From Epiperipatus broadwayi (lineage: Eukaryota > Onychophora > Udeonychophora > Euonychophora > Peripatidae): 64,000 bases of DNA. A model generated the notes under the pieces. The model was not told the DNA's origin. It searched no databases and saw only the letters and a list, made by a program, of their open reading frames with translations. The stretch lies in assembly GCA_028023455.1 (NCBI GenBank), contig JAQFVV010000206.1:1719361-1783360 (forward strand), in the 5' to 3' direction. Shown in pieces: positions 37,841 through 50,769 of the stretch (position 1 is its first letter; each line of letters opens with the position of its first letter). The position numbers were made by a program, and so were the translations under genes.

Positions 37841-39105
37841 ATTTTAGAGATTTGAACTCAGACTTTCAAGCTCTCTACAGTTATCCACTCCATCTTATAC
37901 AACCCATTCACATGATCATATATATGTGAAAAGGATAAATTATCTCCAATATACATATTCCGTGTTGAACCAGCAATCATCAGTTTGTCCGGATCATTTC
38001 CCACACATATATATAATCAGTGCTCAGTTTATATTAAGATAACAAATCTTCAAGCTTTAATGGACAGGTTTCAATCTGTTATACCCATGTTGACTTTAAA
38101 TATAAAATGAAGTGGATAGTTGTAGAGAGCTTGAAAATCTGAGTTCAAATCCCTTCTAATTACATTAAGTTCAGTACAGACAATATACTTGTATTCAAAT
38201 ATTACATAGTCAGCCTGTATTCTACCCATCACTCCTGTGTATTTAAATGGACATATTATGGTCCTATACATGAGGAGTCAGAGTGACTTAAAGTCAACAT
38301 GGGTATGACATTAAGATTAGAATGAACAAGAACTGGGTTTTTTATCATCATCAGATTTTCAATTATATGTATGGCTAAAGAGTTGGAGAGTGGAGAAGAC
38401 TGAAGCCTGTCCCTTAAACTTTGAAGATTTGCTATTTTAATATAAAACTAAACACATATTGTATGTGTGTGGGAGATGATGATCTGGACCAACTGCATGA
38501 AATATGTATATTGGAGATCATTTATCTTTTTCGCATATATGTGATCATAGGTATGGGTTGTATAAGCTGAAGTGGATAATTATAGAAAGCTTGAAAGTCT
38601 TAAGAGTTCTTATCCCCTCTAATTACATTAAGTTCAGTATGGACAATATATTTATATTTAAATATTACATATTCAGACCTGTATTCTGCCCAACCCTCTT
38701 CTGTGTATTTAAATGGACATATTAAAAACCTATACATGAGGGGTCAGAGTGATTTAAAGTCAATATGGGGATGACAATAAGATTGGCATCAACAAAGGCT
38801 TTGAGAAATCCATCATCAGATTTCCCAGTGATGTGGCTGACTGAAGAGTTGGAGAATGAAGAAGATTCAAGCCGGTCCATTAAAGTTTGAAGATTTGCTA
38901 TCTTAATATAAACTGAGTATTGATTATATATGTGTGTGGGAGATGGTGATCTGACCAACTGATGATTGCTGATTCAGTATGTAATATGTATATTGGAGAT
39001 CATTTATCTTTTTCACATGCATGTGGTCATGTATATGGGCTATATAAAATGGAGAGGATAGCCATAGAGAGCTTGAAAATCTGAGTTCAAATCTCTTCTA
39101 ATATA
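37841..39105. repeat. Tandem array of a ~470-bp unit with an inverted leading copy
   Basis: A partial inverted unit (37841-38085) is followed by two direct units (about 38097-38569 and 38570-39045) and the start of a third. Shared blocks are atgtatattggagatcattt, the segment gagcttgaaaatctgagttc followed by aaatcccttctaat, and gaagatttgctat. Units differ by point changes and small indels. The tgagttcaaatccc block resembles a tRNA B box. The same family occurs as a foldback at 57310-57740 and as a fragment at 19662-19795. Open frames 38071-38958 are incidental. Confidence 0.8.
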
Positions 39106-41565
39106 TATATATACACACACTTTGATCTATTAAAAGCAAAATAGCCAGGTTAAAAAATTTAAAAACAATAAATATATGATCAAGAAATTCCAACACTAGT
39201 CATTGGAAGCCAAATTCTTTAATTTCTTACTCAAATTCAACCTTAATGCATTACCTACAGCATACTTCCCATGAAATATAAAGGAAATATAACATAGATA
39301 TTATATGTCCACTATACCACAGAGAAAAAGAAAATCATTATCATTTTCTCCAAGAAAGCATTGGCTTCACAAACACAATTAAAATTGGTATCATTTATAA
39401 AAACAGACATCTCAATCCAAATTCTCCCATAGCTTCATAAAAGATTTTGTTCCCAGAATAAGAGCTTCGAGCTTCCAACATACTTCATGCACTGTGGCTC
39501 ACAAGATGAATTTCTGTCTGCAGTTACATCTGCAGATCGTACCATAATAATTAACAAACTGAAATAACTGACAATCAGAGATAGGATTGCACAACCAAAT
39601 ATTTTTTATGCAACTTGGCCACACATGTAACAAAAATCCAGCTTGTAAAATGTGGCAACCAACCAAAAATATAACAGCTGATCAGAAATATATTGACAAG
39701 AACATGTGCTCTTTGAACAATGCACCTAGATAAAATTAGTGCTGTACAATGTATATCAAGGGTTCTTCACAATATGAAGATCCATAATAATGTAATCACA
39801 TGTTAAACTTGTAACTTTTCTATTTTTCTAACATGATGCTACACATGAAGTTTGAGACAAATGTAACAGATTTGAATAAAGCCTTTGAAACTAAAAAAAC
39901 ATTCAATTTCTAGCTGAAATTCAAGTATAATATAATAAAAATAATTGTTCTTAAAACTAAATTACAAAAATGAATTAAAAACAGAAATAAGTCAAACATT
40001 CTACTTGCTAAAAACTACACAATAGAATCAATTTGAAAGTATAAATTCAATCAAATTTTGCTTAAAAAACACATTATACTAAATAAAAATAAACCAAAGT
40101 TAATATAACAAACAATTTACCACTACAATAATATTTTAGTAAATACAAAAAATGATTATTGCTAATGTATGGTGTTGTAATTGTATTTGGTAGAATGTGT
40201 GTCTATCAAAATTCATGTAGTCTTACTGATATTTGTACCAATATAGCTGACTAAATAAGTCATAGATCCGTATTTATGACAACAGTTTTTATGCTGATGA
40301 AGAACTAGGGAACTTATGGAAGATACACAAAAAGGTTTTGAATTAGTCAGACAACATTTTAAGATTGTAATGAGAAAATATAATGAAAGTATTGGAAACC
40401 AAAGAAGTAAAGGGAGTAAATTTTAATAAGAATTACAAAATGGGAAATGATACAGTCTTGTAAAAAATAAAAATAAATTTAAAAATAATACATAAACAGA
40501 ATGTATATGGAAATATCAAATAAAAATGCAACCTAGTTGAAATAATTTTGACTATTTAAAAATATATATTTTTAGACTATAAAGATTCTTAATAAATTTA
40601 AAACAAATCATTAATTAGAGATAATGCAAACTAGGAAAATCATAATTATTAAGAAAATAATAAGTGATGTCTGTAACCTTCAGTAAATTTTAAAATCTAA
40701 CAAATGTTTAACAGAAACTAGCCATTAAGGCAGGCCATTGTTTGCAGAAAAGAAATATGAAAATATTTAAATTGGCTGAGTAAAAAATTGTATTATGTCA
40801 AATCCTGCAAAATGTTATATAAACATGCTAATGATATTAAAAAAAATAAAATGGAAAAATAATAATGAAAGCCATAGAAAAAAATAAAAATTTTATATAT
40901 AAAATATCATGTTAGTATTAAGAATAACATTAATTCAAAATTAAGAAGAAAAGATAACATGATTATTATAAACACAAATGCCATGTAATTATATAAAAAA
41001 GTTTTAATATACAAAAAGTTTTAAATAAATTTTATTATCATAACAGAAAAATAAAGATTACTATAACAACACTATTTTATTTTAATAAAGAGATAAGATT
41101 CTATCACAAATACAAAACTTCAGAAAATGATGGAATTATTATAGATATTCATAAAAAGAATTATCTACAGAAAGAGTTTTCTTCAAAATAACTAAAAGAA
41201 TAATGAATTTTAAATGTTAGCAGCCAGTAGATTCCATCCAAGTATTTAAAATTGTCATACAATATTTGAACACTGTAAGTTGCCATTGTATTAAATTTGT
41301 CTTTCTACAAAAAGAAATTTATTTCTGTAAACATTATTGCTATGGTTAAAGTTGTGAAACATTGTAACATATATACCCTTGATATTATCAAACTGCTAAA
41401 TATTAATCAATACACAGCAGACATAATTAGATTATAAATTGTTACAAAAATGTTAAGATTAGTGAGAATATAAAAAATACTGTAATTCAATTATTTCGAA
41501 ATGCTTTATAGTAGTTTTATGAAAATATTTTTAGGAATTAAAATTGAAAGCTAAATAATATTATT
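39106..41565. other. Intron sequence with weak possible retrotransposon traces
   Basis: No gene recognised. From 40260 to 41250 the + strand is A-rich and has short peptides of a type seen in decayed LINEs (for example AIKAGHCLQKRNMKIFKLAE), but no reverse-transcriptase motif confirms this. Confidence 0.45.
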
Positions 41566-42206
41566 TTATAAAGCGCAATCTATATTGAAATTAAATTGAG
41601 AGTGCAAATTTCTCAAGCGCTTATGACAACCAACAGCCAATCAAATCATAAGCACTGGGACAGAGAATTTAACAAGAAAAGAGCAGTTCCACTCTTTTCT
41701 TTACTTGTCTTTCTATATATCCAAGCCAGTCCAAAGTACTTATATCTGAAAGCGTGAATCTTAAATATCATCACATTTAATTCACTGAGTTCAAATTATA
41801 AACATACAGTGCTTAAGATTTGATTGGCTGTTGGTTGTCATAAGCGCTTGAGAAATTTGCACTTTCTCAATTTAATTTCAATATCGACTGCACTTTATAA
41901 AATAATATTATTTACATATATTGCTGCAAACTTATAACATCCAAAAACTACTGCATAGTAAATCGAAAGATTTCATGCTGTATGTTTATAATTTGAACTC
42001 AGTGAATTAAGTGTGATGATATTTAAGATTCACGCTTTCAGATATAAGTACTTTGGACTGGCTTGGATATATAGAAAGACAAGTAAAGAAGAGAGTGGAA
42101 CCACTCTTTTCTTGTTAAATTCTCTGTCCCAGTGCTTAAGATTTGATTGGCTGTTGGTTGTCATAAGCGCTTGAGAAATTTGCACTCTCTCAATTTAATT
42201 TTAATT
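41566..42206. mobile_element. Cluster of related foldback elements
   Basis: Element A (about 41566-41907) has inverted ends opening attattttataaagcgcaat and, from the right, the same with one or two changes; each arm contains caagcgcttatgacaaccaa. A further arm of the same kind ends at about 42206, and 41940-42115 is the inverted copy of 41640-41810, including the block gcgtgaatcttaaatatcat and its complement. The three copies of the terminal arm are very similar, so the cluster is recent. It could be one element inserted in, or recombined with, another. No coding frame. Confidence 0.75.
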
Positions 42207-43563
42207 GAAAGCTAAGGAAGTCTAAGTAATATTTATGGATTATTTAAATTATAAAATCTTAGTAATTAATGCAGTTGTTTTTATAAATAATGTTTCAGAT
42301 GAATTACCAAATGGAAAACCATGAAAAAGCAAATAGAGACAGCAGACCACATGGTAAAAAATACACATATCTCTGAAAGGATCAAAAGTGAAATATATGT
42401 ATAAAAGACAGATATCGTAACATCACTGAGAGAATTAAAAGATGCAATTAGATCTTATTTAAATATTCAAATTCAGTAATTATTAGTTACTGACAGTTCT
42501 AATTATAAAACATAGATTTTTTTTTAGAATTTAATTTCAAATTATTTGATTTTTCCCATCTGTTTAAATATTTGTGATAAAATTCTGAAATTAATTTTGT
42601 GCTTTATTTCTGTTATAATTTATGTATATATAAAATGCTCTGCCATTAGTTCACAATATCTTTATAATTATGATTGATTGGTTGCTTATTTTTCTCCTGG
42701 AATAATCTTTCTTAATTTAACTCAATCAAAAAACATTGAACAATTCAACATTTAATTGGGAAATGTCTTTTTGAATAGGAATTTTTTGGTTCCCTATTAT
42801 AAGAAATGGAAAATATTGCTGATAATATTAATATTTTTGCCTTGCTTATATTTAAAAAAAGGTTTATGCCCAATTCTAATTCTTTTATGTACCCTTTGCA
42901 GTACTTCGTGAGCAATACGTAGAAGGGATAGTATTTGGTAAAAAGATTTTTTAATTCTGTAGATATTAAAGATTTGATTATTATTTTTGCATTTACTTTT
43001 TACATGGCATCTATAGCTTTTTTGTTTGTTTGTTTATTTCTGATAAGTCTTTTTATTAAATCAGACAATGCAATTTGTATACTACTTGCAATCTTTTAAA
43101 AAGATAGTTATTTATAATAAATAAATGAAGTAAAAAAATTCCATGTGCTTTTAATGCAAGCTTATAACAGTTAATATACATTTTCTAGTCTAGTATCAGA
43201 TTTACATAACTATGCAAGCAAGTTTATCTGGATCTAAAACTTGAAAGAAGTTTTGAAATTTTTAGCCATTTGGTTTAATTGCAAAATATTTTTTTCTATT
43301 GCAAAAAGATATTTTCAAATATCTGTTTGAATTTCCATCTATGGTAATTTGATTACTATGGCTTATAAAATGTTGGTTTTTAGAATAAAAACGCGGCAGA
43401 TTCTGCTGTCTAATAATAATAGTAATCATATATAATAGAATTCATGGAATTACTTAATAAAAAGATTTTAATTATAACAATATAAATATCATAATATTTA
43501 TATACATATTGCTATTTTAAATATATTTAAACCATTTTATTATGATTTCCATTATTTGAACAG
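42207..43563. other. Intron sequence, nothing firm
   Basis: AT-rich. An exon-like stretch following atgtttcag at 42290-42299 was considered and set aside. No other feature. Confidence 0.55.
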
Positions 43564-43620
43564 GGGTTAGGCATGACCACTACTGTAACACTTCCTGTCT
43601 TCAATAAACATGTGGAGATG
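43564..43620 (+). CDS. CACNA2D: alpha2delta exon (GLGMTTT..LPVFN segment)
   Basis: 19 codons, peptide GLGMTTTVTLPVFNKHVEM, between ttgaacag and gtacgt, phase 0. The family has an L-G-L-V-x-T-x-T-L-P-V-F-N block at exactly this place, directly following the LDAL residues of the previous exon, so the junction with exon 31563-31646 needs no additional sequence. The polypyrimidine tract before the acceptor is weak, but the strong protein match and good donor support the call. An open frame continues past the donor into the intron to 43773; this is read-through of intron sequence, not a larger exon. Confidence 0.9.
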
Positions 43621-44379
43621 GTACGTATTGGTTTATGGTTTATTGCTTTGTTTTTTTATAAGCATTATATTTATTTATGCTGCTTACTTGTAGGCTATCT
43701 ATCTATTTATCATATTTATCATTTTATTTCTGATGTTTTTTCATTTTTTATAATTTTATCATTCTTTTTTTAAAGCCATAATGCTGATGTTTAAATCACT
43801 TAATTAGAGAAATTAATAAAATCGTATATTTTAATAACTAATTTAATAATTTGTGATAAATAATGAAATATTTCATTAAGTATTTATAATAAGTATTACA
43901 TTTTTTAAAAAAAAAAACTAATTAAAATTTTTTTTAATTGTTTATTATTTATTTTAAATGAGATTATCATATATAACATTAATAATTACTATCTGTAAAA
44001 ATTTAAACTTTTAATTAACTTTTTATTTTTCAAATTAATGTTTTTTTAATAAATTATATATATATATATAACGATGGCGTTAGAAAAATTTCCAAAAAGA
44101 TAGATAGTTATTTCCTACTGAAGTTTTTTTCATTTCCAATCATTATCAAAAAGCATTTTTTTCCATGCAATAAATAATAATAGAAATATGATAAGAATGC
44201 TCTTACTAAAGGCAATACATTACCATTGCAGTCACATCATTGTATCTTCAGCAGTTTGTTTCATATCTGCATATGAAAAGCAGTCGCTTTCACTGATCTC
44301 ATCTTCTTCTAAAATTTTGCCTTCCAAAATATTTTTTAAAAACCTATCATATCTTAGAATATGGTTCAAAAACTAGATT

Positions 44380-44820
44380 ATTTTTATCTCATTCAGTTCT
44401 CTTTTCACTCCAAGTTCTCCTAATATTTCATCTTTAGTCTTCTTTTCCATGCAACTCACACTTCCATTCCTTCTAATCTTTTTCTTTCTTGTTTTCCCAA
44501 GAACCATGTCTTATAACTATATATCAATACACTCTATATGAAGATTTTAATAAATTTCATGCTATTTTATTTGTTGATAAAGTGTTTTTTTATTTTGAAA
44601 AGCATACTTTGCTAACATTATTCTCCTGTTAATTTCCACAAGACATTCATTGTAATCACAAGTTATAATCCCCAGATAACAAAATTTCTTAAATTGTTTT
44701 AAAAGAATATATATTTATCCATACATCAATCAGACTTTTTATCTTCTGTCTGTCTACTACCATCACCTTAGTCTTATTAAAGACATTATAATCACATTCA
44801 ATATCTTAAACATTTTATTT
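44380..44820 (-). mobile_element. Non-LTR retrotransposon relic, thumb region
   Basis: The minus strand, read through several frames, gives KVMVVDRQKIKS, then FKKFCYLGIITCDYNECLVE, INRRIMLAKYAFQNKKTLY and LLKSSYRV. The order TKVMVV, KYLGSIITxD, EIxRRIxLAKxAF is that of RTE-like and related reverse transcriptases just after the catalytic domain. Only the C-terminal part remains. Confidence 0.6.
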
Positions 44821-45479
44821 ATATCTTTTTTCTGAGTCCACAAATAATTCTATTTGCACTATAAAAAATTAATTTTTTTTTTGTAAAATTTTAAATTAAA
44901 AAAAAGGGGATAATTGAGTAATTTAAGTGTCCAAGATCAAAAATATAGTTATTTTATCATATTTATTCAAATTACTTTTCTACTTTTTTTTGTTACTATG
45001 AAAATCTAAAAGTTCATTCATTCCAATAATTTGTGTCCAGTCATTTAACATTTCAAATCTTTCAAAATGATATTAAAATTAGTACTCCATGTTACTGCCA
45101 ATATATTAATAAATTAAAAACCTTTATAGTTGGGTAAATTCTGGAGCTCATAGTCCATGGATTTGCAGGCCAGTTCTTTCACTTCAAATACTTGAATTTT
45201 TTATAAAGGAGATTTCCTTTGTACACTCATTTTTATTATCTTTCTCTTGATTTTGATTAACTAATAACTTTCATTCAAATCAACACATACACTAGTCACT
45301 CTGATAATACGTATCAGCAAAAATATTCATTTGGAATTATTTCTCTCATTACATTTTTTTCATATTATTATATATTTAATTTATAACATATATATATATA
45401 TATCTGTTTTTTACATATGTACATTTTCAAACACCTTTTTAAGTATGTAAATTTTTTTATATCATTCATTATTTTCAGC

Positions 45480-46450
45480 TATTATTATTCTGTTAAGATG
45501 AATGTTTATTTAGATGTATTCATTTTCTCTAATCCATAATTTTTCTTCTCCATATCATTCCAGATAAATTATTTGACTCATTTATAACCTTCTTTTAATT
45601 TATTTTTTTTAATTTCTTGGGATCCAGTTTAATATTTCTGTTATTCAACTATTGCCACCTTTTATAAGAATGGCTTCAATCTAACTCTATTTAAACTTTT
45701 TAATACTTTTAGTGATATATCTGATTTTTTCAGTCATATATATTTTTTTTTCATCTCTTCTTCTACTTCTAAAATATATCTTTCTATACATCAATGTGTG
45801 CTCTGAATTTTCTATATTGATTTTATATTAAGCATCTAAATCTCAAGAATAAGTATTGATTGACATATTTATTATAAATTTTTCTTTCAAAACACATAGA
45901 TATATTCCTTTTAATATTTAGTTATTTCTACCAAAAGCACTTCAGGTTTAATCATATGATTAATATCATTTATTATATATCCATCTGCATTAATAGTCTG
46001 AACCTAGGTATTTATAGTTGACTCCTAAGTTATTGTTATCATTCTTTATTTTTTTCCTTTTTTAACAAAAACCATTGAGGACTAAACTATTAACCATTAC
46101 TTTAGTTTTTTTAATTATGGGTCACTTCTTGATTTTGGATGGTGATCCTTCCCTAAAGCTTTGAAGCATTATTTGTGAATATGTCTCATTTGAAAAATCT
46201 AGATGATTTTAATAATTTTCATTTATTTGTATTCCCTTGGATTTCATTTGAATCTACAAAATACTCCTTGTAAAACTCTTATAAAAACTTTTGAAAAATA
46301 CTTATCATACATCCTTATTAACGTTAATCTTTCTGGGATTATCGTGTATTCTAAATCACTACTGCTTCATCTTAAAAATTATTTTTCAGACTTTGAGAAT
46401 ATTTTGATCTATATCTTGATATTTCCAAATTTTATTTATTGTTGAAATTT
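45480..46450 (-). mobile_element. RTE-like retrotransposon relic (copy 1)
   Basis: On the minus strand from 46300 to 45540 the frames give FYKSFTRSIL, QMKSKGIQINENY, NHLDFSNE (the catalytic FADD region, mutated), KVMVNSLVLNG and MCFERKIYNKYV. The order is that of the RTE catalytic and thumb regions (KLFTxxL, GIxIxGxxLNHLxFADD, TKVM, MxLKRKVFNxCV). Many stops and frameshifts. Confidence 0.6.
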
Positions 46451-46559
46451 TTTTAAAAATTGTCTTTTCATGATCTATAAATTGAAACTAAAAGGATAAC
46501 TAATATCCTTAAACTCTTATTGTAATTTCTCTTAATCTGTGGATTTTTATTATAATCTC

Positions 46560-47760
46560 ATTTGAATCCATTCAATTCTTAATTTTTGTCAATGATGTCA
46601 AAATACTATTTGTTTTCTTCCCCATGTATTTCAAGTTCAAGCTCTTCTTGTTATTTCTATGTACATATTTCATACTTTATTGAATAGTCTTAAGTCTCTG
46701 CATTGCAATTCTGTTAAGTGTATCCATGTTTCATATCCATAAGTAATAACTGGTAAAACATATTAAAAGTCTTATTTTTCAAACATGTATATTTTCTATC
46801 CATAGATTGCAAAATGGACCCAAGGAATATCAGTGGTTTTATGTGTAAATATTAATCTATGTCAATCCAAAAGAAAGTTAAAATGTTGAGTAAAGATTTG
46901 AAAAATATTTCTTCATGACCACAAGCACTTCATCCAAGGTTAATTCTATAATTTTACCTATTATGTTTTCATCTGCACTAATAAAATGATTAAGATATTT
47001 GCAATTGTTAACTTATTCTAATTCATCATTATCATTCTCTATTTTCTTTTTTACTTTTATCTGATATCTCTTGCAATATTTTCCAAAGCACAAACAACCA
47101 CATCTTTTGCAAAATATAGATGATTTAACTAATTTCCATTTACTTTTATTTTTTTAGCTTCTCGTTTTAATACACAAAACATTTTTCGTAAAGCTTTTGT
47201 AAAAAGTTTTGAAGATATGGGTCATTCTGTTCTTTACCTTTCTCAATTTTAATTTTATTAGTGTCACCATATATTCTAATTACTGTTGTCACATTTTGAT
47301 ATTCTTCAGAATATGTTCATATTTAGATCTATATCTTAATCATCCAATACTTTAATTACCGTGAAAATATTTATAGAATCGAATGCCTTTTCATAATCAA
47401 CAAATCCAAATTATCATGCCAACTCATATTCATCGATACTTTGTATAACTTCTTTCAATACTTGGATGTAATCCATTGTGCTAAAATCATTTCTAAATCC
47501 AGCTTATTCTTTTGATTGGTTTGAATCCAAAATACATTGTAAATAAATTGTAATTATTTTGATAAAGATTATATATAGAAGGGATAAAAGGCATTTAGAT
47601 TTCTAATTTCTAATACATTTTTATTACCTTTCTTAAATATCAATATTACTTCTTTATTTGCATCTTCTAAAATAATCAATAGTAATTCCATCATTTTCTG
47701 AAGTTTTCCTTAATCATAGATTTAATTGTTTGTTTCACTACTTTGTTTGAAATGCTGGGC
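46560..47760 (-). mobile_element. RTE-like retrotransposon relic (copy 2)
   Basis: Read on the minus strand from 47690: VILIFKKGNKNVLEIRN, then QAGFRNDFSTMDYIQVLKEV, FGFVDYEKAFDS, a QGDP-type block followed by LRKMFCVLKREAKKIKVNGN, LNHLYFAKDVVV, DDELE-VNNCKYL and VLPVITYGYETW. All are characteristic RTE-clade blocks in the right order. The catalytic FADD reads FAKD and there are several stops, so the copy is dead. It lies directly upstream (on its strand) of copy 1; the two overlap in protein content and so are separate insertions. Confidence 0.8.
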
Positions 47761-48100
47761 AATTCAGAAGATACATGAATAATTTACTTTTGTTTTTTTT
47801 TTGCTATATAATTATTTATAAAACTCTTTCACATATTTTATGATGTCATCTCTCCTTTTAATAATAGTACAATCAGTGCTCTCAGATTCAAGACTCCTCA
47901 CTGATGAAGGCCACAAGCCAGAAACTAGTCTGGTAATATTAGATGAGTAGGCACTAGATGGAGATTTTATCTCATAAACCTTCTGGCATCCATTGATTAC
48001 TCTGGCTTGCACTGAGTAGCAATACATATAGAGAGTTTTGCCTGTTTTAAAAATAACTTTCTTGAGCTTTATTGTCAATTCAGTTTTGTTTTCTTATTTC
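47761..48100 (+). repeat. Solo arm of the 56.3-56.9 kb foldback family
   Basis: The block from about 47862 to 48050 matches 56684-56865: both contain a tgctctcagat block, cctcactgatgaa, agaaactagtctgg, gatgagtaggcactaga and the ggcttgca-ttgagt end. Only one arm is present, in the orientation of the right arm of that element. A minus-strand open frame across it (47812-48078) is incidental. Confidence 0.75.
47901..47925 (+). other. Hammerhead-like core motif (CTGATGAA-hairpin-GAAAC)
   Basis: The 25 bases begin CTGATGAAGGCC, continue ACAAGCCA and end GAAAC. GGC pairs with GCC around loop CACAA. It lies in the solo foldback arm. Confidence 0.4.
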
Positions 48101-49764
48101 ATTATTAATTCTTTTCCACATCATTTTACAGAAGTCTAGATATTCAATTCTTCTTAATGGATTGTTTTTTTTTTAGATTTTTTCATATTGTTTTTTTCTT
48201 TATACATTGTTCTGTTTCAATAAAAATGTATTATTAAAATGCTGTTTCTTTATACCAGCTATCTTTTTTGCAGTTCTTAATAGAATATCAATTACCTTCT
48301 TCTAGATTACAATAAAGTTTGGACCATCTTCAATGTCTAATAAGATTTTAAAATAATTTTCAAATTTAATTAAGATGTTTTATATCTTAAAGACTTCTCT
48401 TTCATAGTTTTTTTTTTTTCAAGATATATTTCCTTATGTTATCATTAACTCTTTTAGATCCACTTTACAGAATTTCAAATATATCCAATTCCCTTTAAAT
48501 GGCTCATTTTTAAATATTTCCATATATATTTTTTTGCTTCATATCTTGCTTTGTTTCAGTTGAAAATCTACTGATGAATCTCTGTTTTTTAAGGTATTTG
48601 TGTAATAGATATTAAGTGCATTAGTTGTAACCTTATTGATATTATCCAAACTATCATTGAAGTTTATTGATTTTTAAAATGACTTACAAATTCTAATTTA
48701 AACTGCGATATTTGTGAACCATGTTTCAATACTATACTTTTTAATAGTTTTTATCTCACATTTTTGCATTAACATGCATTTTATATCTCTAATTGATTAT
48801 CACTTCCTGTGTTGAATCCATTAAAGTCATTACTATATTTGTTTTTTTAATCAAAATATAATCTAGTTCTTTTCTATCTTCATTTGCATTTTACTATGTC
48901 TGTTTTTATTTTGGATTTTTTTCAAAAAAAAAGATTTCATAAAATACTTTTTTTCTAATGCAAATTCTATCAGATTATGTTCTCTTTTACATCTGCATCC
49001 ATAATAAATTTATTCATAGTACTTTGACCTTTTACTTGTTTTTCAATTCTAGCATTAAATGTTTCTATGACAATTTTAAAATATTCTTTGTTGCTATCTA
49101 AAACACTCTCTACAGCTACATAAAAAGTCATTGCTTTTCATGATATTAGGAACTTATTGATGCTTACTGCATATCACTAAACAGCCTACTAGAAGATAAA
49201 TGTATTAGGTCCAAAAGATCTAAGTGTACTGTTCAAAAATCCAAAAGTTTCTCACCGATGAAAGTTATAAACTAATTAATAAATATTTAATAAGCACTAC
49301 TATCTGGCATCTATTGGTTACTAAATCTTACACTAGATGGCATAAATACAGTGATATTGGAAAAACTTGCTATTAGATAATCAAAAAATGTAAATAAAGA
49401 TCACTTGATGTCTTTTTGATTATATGTTGTCTTATTGGTCTAATTTATTTTAATAAACAGTACCTCAATGTATGATTGCAGAAAGGAGTTTGCTATTAAC
49501 TGAAAGGAGACTCTTTGATTCCTCTGGGAGGCCTTAAAGGAACCAAGTAGGGCAAAATCCTAATATGTTCTTGTCATTGCAGCTGTTATTACTATGCAAT
49601 TATTCATATAGTATACGGATATGGATGGACTGCTCACCAACACGCATTAGCCCATGTGGTGATCTAATTGGCTATTTATGTCTGAGTTTAAGATCAAGAA
49701 ACACCATGGTCTTTCTTCTCAGTTGCCTGATAGGGCAGAATGAATGTATGTGTAAATGATAAAT
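48101..49764. other. Anonymous intron sequence with a decayed foldback arm
   Basis: No gene recognised. At 49160-49380 is a degraded copy of the 56.3 kb foldback arm (ctcaccgatgaaagtt, and further on an actggcat..ttggttact block). The segment 49440-49760 is of higher complexity, with an open frame on each strand, but was not identified. Confidence 0.5.
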
Positions 49765-50769
49765 ATTTTTCCAATAGATATATACAATCATGACAGACAA
49801 AAATAAAAATGCAACAGCAACAATTAGATTACATAATGATACTAAGAAAATCAACATTGAGAAGGGTGTAAGTCAGGGTGATTCCATATCTCCAAAACTT
49901 TTTACAGCAGTACTGCAAGAAGTATTTTGTGGATTAAAATGGGAAGCTAAAGGAGTGAAATTAAATGGAGATTATTTAAGTCATTTAGATTTTGCAGATG
50001 ATGTAGTTGTTTTTGCAAATAATGCTTTATAGTTGCAGGAAGTGTTGCAAGAGTTATCATATGAAAGTAGGACTAAAGATAAATGTTAAAAAAACTAAAG
50101 TAATGTTTAATGGATTTTCTCAAAATATGAAAATAAAGATTGATTATGATGAGTTAGAAGAAGTTAACAGTTACAAATACCTTGGTCAGATTATTAATAC
50201 AGATTGAAACATAATGAATGAAATTAGTCATAGAATTAAACTTTGTTGGAGTGTTTTTGGGAAAAATAATTTGATATTAAAAGGAAATATGACTATGTGT
50301 TTGAAAAGGAAGTTTTTTAATAAATGTGTTTTACCAGTTCTTATTTATGGATCTGAGACTTGGAGACTTAATAGAAGAGCAATACAGAGACTTCAGACTA
50401 CTCAAAGAAGTATGTAGAGATTCATTGGGAGTAACAAGAAGAGATCAAAAATGTAATATATGGGTAAGAGAACAAGTAGGTGTTACTGATTTCATTGAAA
50501 AAATTAAAAAGACTGAAGTGGAGTTGGGCTGGACATACTTCTAGAAGAGATAATAATAAATGGACAATTGGAAATATTAAACTGGATTTCCAAGAGATTG
50601 TAAAAGAAACAGAAAGAGACCACATGTGGGATGGGTGGATGAAATAAGAAAGTGTGCAGGGGTGATGTGGAGAAGAGATGCTATAGATCAGAGAAGATGG
50701 ATTGAATTTGGAGAGACCTTCATCCTGCAGTAGATATTGATATGGTTGATGATGATGACGATGATGACC
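49765..50769 (+). mobile_element. RTE-clade retrotransposon, 3' half, with intact FADD
   Basis: Frames 49790-50032, 50007-50207, 50214-50417 and 50326-50544 make up one decayed protein. Blocks in order are ATATIRLH, INIEKGVSQGDSISPKLFT, LQEVFCGLKWEAKGVKLNG, SHLDFADDVVVFA, VGLKINVKKTKVM, DELEEVNSYKYLGQIIN, EISHRI, LKRKFFNKCVLPVLIYGSE and TW. This is the palm and thumb of an RTE reverse transcriptase with the catalytic FADD preserved. There is a frameshift near 50035, a TGA near 50205 and a shift near 50410. The 3' end is the GAT/GAC-rich string at 50740-50768, usual for RTE elements. The 5' half, including the endonuclease, is missing. Confidence 0.88.

Noticed and set aside
42300-42354. Exon-like stretch after atgtttcag, reading MNYQMENHEKANRDSRPH before a gtaaaa
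   Set aside because: The alpha2delta exons on either side (ending LDAM and starting GLGM) are contiguous in the protein family, so no exon is needed here, and the peptide resembles nothing in the family.
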